From the NCBI RefSeq assembly GCF_037176765.1, contig NC_090022.1, positions 60,591,209-60,655,208 on the forward strand: a stretch of DNA of 64,000 nt, read 5' to 3'. The notes beneath the pieces were generated by a model, which searched no databases, was not told where the DNA came from, and saw only the letters and a list, made by a program, of their open reading frames with translations. This stretch comes from Anolis sagrei. Lineage: Eukaryota; Chordata; Lepidosauria; Squamata; Anolidae. Below, one piece after another: positions 32,375 through 41,600 of this stretch; within the stretch, counting starts at the first letter, position 1, and the number at the start of each line of letters is the position of its first letter. The position numbers and the translations under genes were made by a program.

Positions 32375-33105
32375 TCACTAGCCATCCCCTGCCACGTGTT
32401 GCTGGGGCCCAGTCTGTGTATATGTTTTGTGTGTGTATATATGTGTGTGTATATATCTGTGTATATATGTGTGTTTGCATATATATGTGTGTGTGTGTAT
32501 ATATATATATGTGTGTATTTGTGTGTTTATATGTGTACATGCATATTGTGTATATCTGTGTATATATTTGTGTATATATGTGTGTTTGCTTATATATGTG
32601 TGTGTGTATGTGTGTGTATGTGTGTGTGTGTGTAAATATTTGTGTATTTGTGTGTTTATGTGTACATGCATATTGTGTATATGTGTATGTGTTTGCATAT
32701 ATATGTGTGTGTATATATTTGTGTATTTGTGTTTTTATATGTGTACATGCATATTTTGTATATGTGTGCTTGTCTATATGCATATTTGTGTGTATATATG
32801 TATGTATGTGGATAAGTGTGTGTATGTGTATATGTATATGTGTGTGTATATGTGTGTATATGTGCATATATATATACACGTGTGTATGAATGTGTGCATG
32901 TGCATAGGTATACGAGTGTATGTATTTTTTGGGTTTTTAAGTCTGTTCTGCTGGGGTTTTGTGTGTGTGTGTGTTTATGGGTGATGGACACTCGTTGCAC
33001 TGTTTGGTGTGTTGTGTCCAAATTTCGTGTCAATTCGTCCAGTTGTTTTTGAGTTATGTTAATCCCACAAATGAACATTACATTTTTATTTATATAGATA
33101 GATGG
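32375..33105 (+). repeat. Interspersed repeat with strongly expanded TG/TA microsatellite
   Basis: CCATCCCCTGCCACGTGTTG and CAGTCTGTGTATATGTTTTG lead into about 520 bp of irregular TGTGTATATG repeats, then GTGTCCAAATTTCGTGTCAA and ending CCACAAATGAACATTACA. It creates long spurious frames of Val/Cys/Tyr and His/Thr on both strands that are not genes. Confidence 0.85.
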
Positions 33106-33419
33106 TAACTGCACTATGTAACAAAATTTCTGTTCCTGGTATTAAAGAGTTATTTTTTTTTTGTTTAATTGCGCAGCATGTACTTTGAAAGTAGTTGTTA
33201 TACTCCAGAAACTTGGTTTCTGTGACTGCCACAAACTATGTTGAATTTGTTAAGAATCTACGAGATATTCATTGAAAAACTGTATCAAAAGTGCTGTGGG
33301 GTGTTTTTGCAGTTTAATAAACTTTTCTCAATGTTTTCCTGACAGGAGCAATTAGGAAATGACATGTATTACCCAGGAACAACCATCATAGAGGAGAGAT
33401 CTCTAGTGACTGTATCTAT

Positions 33420-34720
33420 TTGTGGGGAGGGGGGGGGGCGTGCGTGGGAGGGTCTGCTCCCCGAGGGAACCTGCCTCCTTCCTCCTCCTTCCTGTTTCCC
33501 TGGGTGTCCTGAGCACCTGTTCCTCAGCCAAGGTAGGCGGGCGAGGGGCGGGGCCTGGGGCGTAGGAGGCGCTCGCGGCGGCCAGGCCTGTCTCGCGAGG
33601 GAGGGAGGGAGGGAGTGGGCGAAGTAAACTGGGGGGGGGGGGGGGGGAAGCGACACCCCCGGGCGGTGACAACCTGCACATTTGGGGAAGCTTTACCTCC
33701 CACTGCTGTGCACGCGCGCAAAGTGGCCCAAAGGTTTAACTTCCTGTGCCACTTTGGGAGAAGTTTTGGCAGAAGTATTGGCCAACTTGGGCCCTCTCTC
33801 CAGGTGTTTTGGACTTCAACTCCCACGTGGCAGGGGTCGGCTAAGGGGGGGAAAGGAAGGGGCCTGAGGCTGTGAGGAATGGTGGGAGTTGAAGTCCAAA
33901 ACACCTGGAGAGAGGGCCCAAGTTGGCCCATGCTTGCCCTAGGTCCACCTCAGTCATGAATAATAGAAGAGCCAGTGTGGCGGAACGCTTTCAGCCTTGG
34001 CCCCATCTACACTGCCAGATAGCCCAGTTTCTGAATCCCAGCGATCTGCTTTGAACTGGGTTGTAGGGCAGTGTAGACGCAGCCCGTTTCATTGGTCTTC
34101 TGTCACGGTTGCTGTGAGTCGCAGGAGAGGAATCAAGTGACTCAAAAGAAGAGGGTCCACTTCCCCGGCCGAAGCCCAGCGGTGGTGGCGAGCAAGGCCA
34201 ACTCTCTCAGCCTTTCCTTGCCCAGGAAGCCCAAGGAAACCCGAGAAGTGGGTCACGCAGAGTTGGAAACCTCCGTTGCCTTCAGTGCAAAAGTCGGGCG
34301 CGACGTGCGGAGGCGGCGTGTCCTTCCCCGTGGAGGTTCCCCCAGTCCCCGGCCACCCGCGAGTTCCAAAGGGCAGATTCCACGCCACGAGAACAATCGC
34401 GGCGCCGAGGGAGGGAGAGAGAGAGGAGGGGGGAGAGGTCGTTGCCCCAGAGAAGCGCCTCCTTCCCTCCCTCCCTCTCTTCTGCCCTTCTTCCCCGTGT
34501 CAAAGGCCGCTCGGAAGCGCTCGGGTTGTTTGGACGTGACCACCGGAGGCAGCCCTAAGACAAGCCCTCGGGGGAAGGTAATAAGGTCTGGGACCCGCCT
34601 CTGTCCGAAGGAAGCCCTCCCTCGCTGGCCTTGCCTTCCTCCCCCAGCGCCCCTCCTCCCTTGCCCTCCCCAGCCGGAGACACACACACGCAGCCTCCTC
34701 TTGGAGGACCCCGTCCCCAC
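33420..34720. promoter_or_regulatory. CpG island, likely CHDH promoter and untranslated first exon
   Basis: About 1.3 kb of very GC-rich, CpG-dense DNA upstream of CHDH. Because coding begins in an exon with an acceptor at 37902, a noncoding first exon is expected. Plausible donors are AAG/GTAGGC (exon end 33532) and AAG/GTAATA (exon end 34577). Open frames here on both strands are composition artefacts without homology. A 46-bp perfect inverted repeat lies inside at 33781-33927. Confidence 0.6.
33781..33927. repeat. Perfect 46-bp inverted repeat inside CpG island
   Basis: Arms 33781-33826 and 33882-33927 are exact inverted copies (GCCAACTTGGGCCCTCTCTC ... GAAGTCCAAAACACCTGGAG) around a 55-bp G-rich spacer. 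A palindromic element settled in the promoter region is likely; the CACTTCAACTCCCAC-type arms are common in lizard MITEs. Confidence 0.88.
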
Positions 34721-35245
34721 AGTACTGACAATCCTCCTTTGGCGTTTGGAGCCTGGACTTTTGGGGGCTTCATTATTCACGGATTTCATTAAAACGCTCA
34801 TTCGAGGGCCTTCCACACAGCCCTATATCCCAGAATATCAAGGCAGACAATCACACATTCTCTGCTTTGAACTGGCATATCTGAGTCCACGCTGCCACAC
34901 ATTCCAGTTCAAAGCAGCACATGTGGGGTTTTATTGAGCTGTGTGGAAGGGTCCCCAGACAGACCCTATATCCCAGGATTTGCTTTAAACTGGTTTATAT
35001 GAGTCCGCATTGCCAAATGATCTAGGATAAAGAGACAACCTGGCAGCAGATCCTGAGATATAGTGCCTATCTGGAAGGGCCCTAGGACTCTCCCCGAGGC
35101 CTTCCACACTGCCCTTTATGCCAGGATCTGATCCCAGATTATCTGCTTTAAACTGGAATATATGAGACCCCACTGCCAGATTACCTGGGATAAACAGATA
35201 ATCTGGGATCAGATTCTGAGATAAAGGGGCAGTGTGGAAGGGGCC
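34005..35245. repeat. Cluster of palindromic MITE family B copies
   Basis: Family B copies occur at 34005-34083 (inside the CpG island), 34806-34955, 34965-35085 and 35095-35245. Each pairs CACTGCCCTATAACC-like arms such as TTCCACACTGCCCTTTATGC with GGGGCAGTGTGGAAGGGGCC. The remaining DNA at 34083-34805 is CpG-island sequence. Confidence 0.8.
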
Positions 35246-35249
35246 TCCC

Positions 35250-35580
35250 TGCCAGGCATGTGGGGGGGGGGGGGGGGCTTGAGGTGCTTCAGCCCCCCCC
35301 CCCCGAAATTCTTATGGTGGCTCACGAAAAGGCCTTACTGGTGCATTATTTAAACTGTTATGTTTATTCATATCATGATCTGATCACCATACTCAATATA
35401 TCCCATATGCATGGGGGTATTGGGGTAATGATACAAAAGGTTTGCTAGGCTAAACCCTCTTTCACTCAGACTCAGCCCCCCGAAACTCAGCCCCCCCAAC
35501 CCCCCCTGAAAATTTTTTAGCCCCCCCCCCCCCCAAAAAAAACAACGAAATCCTGGCTACGGGCCTGCTCCCTGCGACCC
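35250..35580. mobile_element. Repeat with long G and C runs
   Basis: G-run at 35261-35277, C-runs at 35294-35304 and 35521-35534, with AAATTCTTATGGTGGCTCAC near one end and AAATCCTGGCTACGGGCCTG at the other. Looks like a small DNA element; family unknown to me. Confidence 0.55.
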
Positions 35581-35583
35581 ACT

Positions 35584-35757
35584 TCATCACACTACAGGAA
35601 AAAATCCACTTAAAATCCTGGTTCTGCCTCCTGCAGAATTCTGGGGTTTGTAATTTAATGAGTCTGTTAAAGGCTCCTCCCAAAAACTACAAACCCCAGA
35701 ATTCTACAGGAGGCAGAAACCGGATTTTAAGTGGGGTTTTTTTCTGTTGTGTTGGGA
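35584..35757. mobile_element. Palindromic MITE, family C
   Basis: CATCACACTACAGGAAAAAA TCCACTTAAAATCC ... GGATTTTAAGTGGGGTTTTT; middle CAGAATTCTGGGGTTTGTAA pairs with CTACAAACCCCAGAATTCTA. Confidence 0.88.
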
Positions 35758-35859
35758 CTCCAGCTCCCATTCGCCCTTGTCCAATAGCCAGGTGCAACTC
35801 TGAGGTCAACTTCCACCAGTCATTCTGGAGGACCTGAAGATTAGATGACACTTCTCTAG

Positions 35860-35965
35860 GGGCACTTCCACACAGCCCTATATCCCAGAATATCAAGGCA
35901 GAAAATCCCATAATATCTGCTTTGAACTGGGTTATCTGAGTTCACACTCAGATAATGTGGGATAG
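35860..35965. mobile_element. Palindromic element half, family-B-like
   Basis: CTTCCACACAGCCCTATATC, CAGAATATCAAGGCAGAAAA, then TTTGAACTGGGTTATCTGAG and ACACTCAGATAATGTGGGAT, related to 31835 and 34806. Confidence 0.75.
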
Positions 35966-36221
35966 GGAAGTGTCATCTAATCTTCAAGTCCTCCAGCATG
36001 ACTGGTGGAAGTTGTGTCTGTATCTCTTATAAGGGGTTGGTTTAATATCAGAGTTGCCAGGAAAATTGAATTATTGTGTCACAAAATGATACATGTCTAA
36101 AACATGTGCCACTGATATTAAATATTTGGAAAGCTGTGCTCTAGATCCTCAAGTGCAATTCAGCATTCAGTCTCCAGCAGACATTGACCATAGAACCACA
36201 CGAGAGGACCTCGAGATTCCA

Positions 36222-36585
36222 ACATCCTCATCACACTAGAACAGTGCCCAGTGTTTCTCAGACTCTGCTCCTTCAGGTGTTTTTTGAGCTTCAGCTTCAG
36301 CTCCCACAATTCCTAACAGCTGGTAAGCTGGCTGGGATTTCTGGGAGCTGAGTTCCTTAATATCTGGAGGAGCATAGTTTGAGAAACACTGCACTACAGT
36401 ATGGATCCACTTTAAATCTGGTTTCTGCCTCCTGCAGAATTCCGAGGCTTGTAGTTTAGTGAGGCCCAGGACCTGCCTGGCTGACTAGTTTAAAGGCCCC
36501 TCCTTAAACTAAAAGCCCCAGAATTCTGCAGGAGGCAGGAACTGGATTTAAAGTGGATCCATGTTCTAGTATGATGAGGTCCTAG
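36222..36585. mobile_element. Family C element carrying another insertion
   Basis: CATCCTCATCACACTAGAAC opens at 36222; GTGGATCCATGTTCTAGTAT GATGAGG closes at 36585. Inserted at about 36249-36395 is a different palindrome (GTGTTTCTCAGACTCTGCTC ... GAGCATAGTTTGAGAAACAC). A nested insertion. Confidence 0.8.
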
Positions 36586-36779
36586 AGAAGTGTTCTCTCA
36601 AGTAATAAAATAACACTTTATTTATTTGTAGTTTTTACATTCACAGAAGTCTTATGCTGCTAAGCACAGTGAATGTGGAAGACAAATATCCAAAATATCT
36701 GTTTTTTCAGCCCCCTCTTCCCCCGAAAACCTTTACACACCCTTAAGATTTGCATAGAAGAAAGGTGTCACAAAATGAC

Positions 36780-37460
36780 ACGTGGGGTTGCCTTTGAAGA
36801 CGGCTCGGAAGCTCCAACTAGTCCAACGGGCGGCAGCCATGGCACTAACAGGAGCAGGGCGCAGGGAGCATACAACTCCTCTGCTGTACCAGCTCCACTG
36901 GCTGCCGATTAGCTACCGGGCCCAATTCAAAGTGCTGGCATTGGCCTTTAAAGCCCTAAACGGTTCTGGCCCAACATATCTATCCGAACGTATCTCGGCC
37001 TATCAGCCCACCAGGACCCTAAGATCTTCGGGAGAGGCCCTTCTCTCCATCCCGCCTGCTTCACAGGTGCGGCTGGCGGGAACGAGAGACAGGGCCTTTT
37101 CTGTGGCGGCCCTGCGGCTTTGGAATGCCCTCCCTATAGAGATAAGATCAGCCTCCTCGCTGATAGTATTTCGGAAAAAACTCAAGACATGGATGTTTGA
37201 GCAAGCATTCGGCTAATCCGATGCGATGAAATCTCTGATCAAGGACTGGCAATCACAGACAACGAAATTGGATTATGATTTTAATTTAAGAGATGCATTG
37301 GTCTGTATTGGTGGCCCAATACTGTGTATTGTATATGTATGTGTTTTATATTTTTAATTGGAATATTGTTGTTTTTAAATGTTGTAAACCGCAATGAGTC
37401 GCCGTTTTAGGCTGAGATATTAGCGGTATACAAGTGTACTAAATAAATAAATAAATAAAC
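36780..37460 (+). mobile_element. L2-type LINE 3' fragment, long open frame
   Basis: Encodes GLPLKTARKLQLVQRAAAMA, HTTPLLYQLHWLPISYRAQF, RTLRSSGEALLSIPPASQVR and LRLWNALPIEIRSASSLIVF, ending at TAA (37214-37216), then a 3' UTR with TAAACCGCAATGAGTCGCC and an (AAAT)n tail. A young-looking, 5' truncated copy between the CHDH CpG island and exon 2. Confidence 0.93.
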
Positions 37461-37902
37461 ATTTAAGTGAGGTGTGCAACTCTGTGCTTCATCATTGCCA
37501 GCAGTGCATGGCAGACCAGGGATGATATCTTGAACACCAGACATAAAATTGTGATTTAAGGTGGAATCTGTTATCGATGAAATCACTATTATTACATTTG
37601 TTCTTCCATATAAATGTATTTCCAGTCAGCTCCTCATTTCCATGGATTCTGTACTCATGAATCCAATCATCCACCACGTGAAAATATTTAAAAACAAAAT
37701 CCAAAAAGCTAAGCAAATGAGTGTGCTTATACAATGTTGTATAAGTGGATACAAAAGAATTAGAAAGCAGCAGTTAATGTTAACAGTGTTTTTGCTTTCA
37801 AAACAACAGAAGCAAAGCCCAAAACTACTATTCAGCCTGAACATTATCGACTTGGGTTCTAACGCATTTCAGTTCGGAACATTTTTCTGCCTCTTTTTCT
37901 AG

Positions 37903-38697
37903 GTGAAATCCTCTTATTGTTTCCACCCGAAGACACATAGGAAAAGATGTCTTACTTAATGAAAAAAGTTCTAAAATATAGGTCTGCCAGTCATCTTCAC
38001 AATGTCGGAAGATTATTTAGTAAAATACAAATGCTAAGTGGTTCTAAAGCCTTCAGTGGTCAGAATATGAGAATACAAGCATTTTCTCAGGCCAGTTCTG
38101 AAAAAACAGACTCTTTCAGTTATGTGATAGTTGGAGCCGGATCCGCAGGGTGTGTCTTGGCCAATCGGTTGACTGAAGATCCTCACAGCACTGTTAAACT
38201 GCTGGAAGCAGGACCAAAAGATACCATTTTAAATAGCAAACTATTACTGTGGAAGATTCATATGCCTGCTGCCTTGACCTACAACCTGTGCGATGAAAAT
38301 TATAACTGGTATTACCATACCACACCACAAAGGCACATGGATAACCGTATCATGTACTGGCCCAGAGGAAGAGTGTGGGGTGGATCATCCTCTCTCAATG
38401 CCATGGTTTACATCAGAGGCCATGCAGAAGATTATAACAGGTGGAGTAAGGAAGGGGCTGTTGGTTGGGACTATGAGTTCTGTTTGCCGTACTTTAAAAA
38501 AGCACAGACTCATGAACTGGGTCCTGACACTTATCGAGGTGGGAACGGCCCACTCCATGTATCAAGGGGCAAAACCAACAACCCCCTTCACCATGCATTC
38601 TTGGATGCCGCCCAACAAGCTGGGTACCCTTTCACAGAGGATATGAATGGTTTTCAGCAAGAAGGTTTTGGCTGGATGGACATGACAGTACACAAAG
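37903..38697 (+). CDS. CHDH: CHDH exon 2: start codon, FAD-binding and GMC signature 1
   Basis: The acceptor is TCTTTTTCTAG (AG at 37901-37902), then 44 nt of 5' UTR and ATG at 37947. It encodes the leader, [32 protein letters not shown] and [14 protein letters not shown]. It ends CACAAAG/GTTAGT in phase 1. The leader is longer than and different from human, as expected for a presequence. Confidence 0.95.
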
Positions 38698-41600
38698 GTT
38701 AGTCTTAAAAATATTATGCTTGGAACGTTGTGTACCAACAACAATTACTCTGTATTAACTTACCACAAACTGTTTTGAAATTGTGTTCTTGGGAAGCCCT
38801 GTGATAACTCAAATTGATTTGCTGGTTCTCCGGAACTGGAAATGTTTATTTTAGCCAAGAGAATTTTCTAGATTGCGGCCAGGTTTTGTTGTGCTCTTGT
38901 GAAATAACCTCTGATAACACGAGTGATTTCTGTTTGGATTTTTGCTTCATTTGAATTCATGTGTAATTCTTAAATGTAGATGCAAGACCCACTTCACATT
39001 CACTGAGGATTGGGGTGCAGGACCCTTGCAAAATAGGAAAACAGTAAATCAAAAACTTTTTATAACCCATGAGAGCATCTTTCTAGGAATGTTACTCCAG
39101 GATCTCCAGTGCACATCTGTGGTCAGATGTGCACTGGAGATCTGGGAGTAACATTCCTAGAAAGATGCTCTCATGGGTTATAAAAAGTTTTTGATTTATT
39201 CCCTGTGGTCAGTGTTCTCTGTAAGAATGCCTAGTTTCTGCAACACAACTCTATGATCAACTTCTGAAGGAATTGATGATTCCTAGAAAGACCATATTGA
39301 TCAAATCTTTGAATAATCAGATCCACAAAAGTCAAACCTGTCAATGTAGGATGTCTGTATTTTTTAGGTTCAAGGCATTATGCAGATAAGCCACTTATTT
39401 GTGACTGCAAATAATTAGTCCTTCCCAGCTATTACCCACTTTAGCCATCAGCGGTAGCAGCATGTGGCCTATGTATGTTGTTTTAAAAGTAGATTGGAGG
39501 AGGTGAAACTGGCAGAGTTTTCAGCAACGTAGTGATGTAAACCCTTTTAAGTTGGTGTGTGGGGTTGCATCAGGCTGTGAGCATGTACACAATGTACGCA
39601 TGCTGATGCAATTTAACCTAGGGAAAGCCACTTAATGCATAATGTGGGTGATCCCTGGGTAAGAAAATACAGGGAAAGCCACAATCCTGTAGCATGATTT
39701 GGGTTTTCCCTCATCTTAGGGCAGTATAAACACCCCTTCCCCTAATTTCTATGTGAAATAGTAGCCGGTTTTCAGGCATAGCTGACTCAAGTGTTTGTTC
39801 CCTAAGATGTTTCAGTACTAAACAATGCACCCCTATTTCCTGGAAATTGTTCAGCCCTCAAATGAGTGATTACTGTATAAAGTTGTGTATAATTTGAATT
39901 TATTTAGATATACTAACTCCCAAAACCTGGGTTTATCCATTGGTCAGTGTAAGCTACAGTATTAACCTGGATAGAAAAATGGTGATGGCAGATGCTTAGT
40001 GTTTCTCTATTATGGCAGAAACATTAGAGGGGGCCAGTGTTTTTGAGCTTCCCAGAACAGACCAAGGACCCTTCCAGACAAGCCCAAAATGCGGGACCTG
40101 TCTTGTTTTTACCTGATGTGTACAAATGACACCTCAGGTAAAACTGAATGAATCCGTAGAAAACTGGGATTTTCCAGTTTTCTCTGGATTAATGAAACAC
40201 CTAGAAAGTTCTGGACCTTAAGTTAAGCTCTGGATCTTTCCAGGTGAGAGCCCTGTGGGATTGCTTTTGCAGTTCCACGGACGATCCCCATAGTGAACCC
40301 AGTCCTTTGACCTCTGAGAGCCCAAAGAGTGGGATAGTTTCCCCCCCAGCCCCCCATTCCCCCCCCCCCAAATGTACCAGAGGGGTCTGACGGCAGCGCA
40401 TAGGAAAGTGAGGGTGGGGAGGAGGGAAACACTGTGCCGTAGGGCTGCTCTGGGACTGTTGCCATCACTACCAAGCATGGTGGCTGTTCTTTTGTTTGAG
40501 AACCAGAAGAAAGAAGTGCATCGCTGCCAGAGCCAGGGAAGGAGTTATAATAAGAACATGAACACAGTGTCTCACCAGTAAAGAGGAAATGGCAGCTGCA
40601 GGTGAGACTGGAGACAGCCTGAGCAAAGGGTGGAACAGTAATCTTCCACTTGCTTAATTGCTTGTAAGCCACTCTGAGAAGCCTGGTAGGAGCTGCATAG
40701 GGGTAACACTATGTGTTCCATGTAGGTTGGAGGATTCTGGAAGTTGCAGCAGTGGCCATCATTTGGTGTTTCCTCTGTGATTCTGTCAGCCAGAGCAATC
40801 CACATCCCCCTAGTGACTCCACTTGTGAAAGGCCTGGATAGGAATGCTTAGGCAGAAAAATTGTGGTGGCAGTGGCCTGTGGTAGTACTACTTTCCCTCC
40901 TGTAAAATACCCCTGGGCTTATCCATGGATCATTCAAAATACATAATTCCGACCCTCAAACCTACCCCCAATTTATACATGAGAGTGATGTATATTGTAG
41001 CATAATCATTCTTGACAAATGTTGAAACTGGGAGTAACTCAATTGCACTTTGAGAATAGAGCACAAGGTGTTGGATATTCTGTTCTCTCCCTAATGCTGT
41101 AGACTGGGCCAGTATTGTATGGATAACCCAAAAGATGTAATAAGAGCACCTCCTGATCTAATCCCTATCCCTCCCAACTCATCTATGGCATCTTGCATAC
41201 TAAACCTACGGACCCACTGCCAAGACACCACATTTGGAAGTCAATCATACTTGGACATGAGTGATGACCGATGATGACGGCTAAATCTGCATTGGTGGAT
41301 GTCTGCTATAGCAATGGAATAGTCTCTCCCTTACTGCCTGCAGCCCTCCATAAAACTTGCTCCACAGGGTTTCTCAGACAATGGAGCCGGTTTTGTGGAT
41401 GCCTGGGGCATTATGACAGCAACTGGGAGGACAGGAGCAGAGGAGATAAACAGCTTCTTCCCTGTACTTGGAAGGAGATAGTTCTATCAGTAGATTTACA
41501 GCATTGGATCCTTTTGCATGTGGGGAAATGTATGGGCACATATGCACACAAAGATGTGTGTGGGTGCATGCATGCACACACAAAGCTTTCTGTGGATGTA

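Noticed and set aside
32329-32984. Long open frames (up to 186 codons) on both strands rich in Val/Cys/Tyr or His/Thr
   Set aside because: They are translations of a TG/TA microsatellite and have no start context, splice signals or domains.
33524-33931. Minus-strand frame with a GTAAAG donor, considered as IL17RB exon 1
   Set aside because: No signal peptide, and the frame runs through an inverted repeat. The leucine-rich start at 20250 fits phase and function.
34092-34937. 281-codon plus-strand frame and 187-codon minus-strand frame in the CpG island
   Set aside because: GC-rich composition removes stop codons by chance; both strands are open at once, there is no homology, and one end runs into palindromic elements.
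40223-40672. 149-codon minus-strand frame in CHDH intron 2
   Set aside because: No domain, no exon signals and low-complexity parts; treated as chance.
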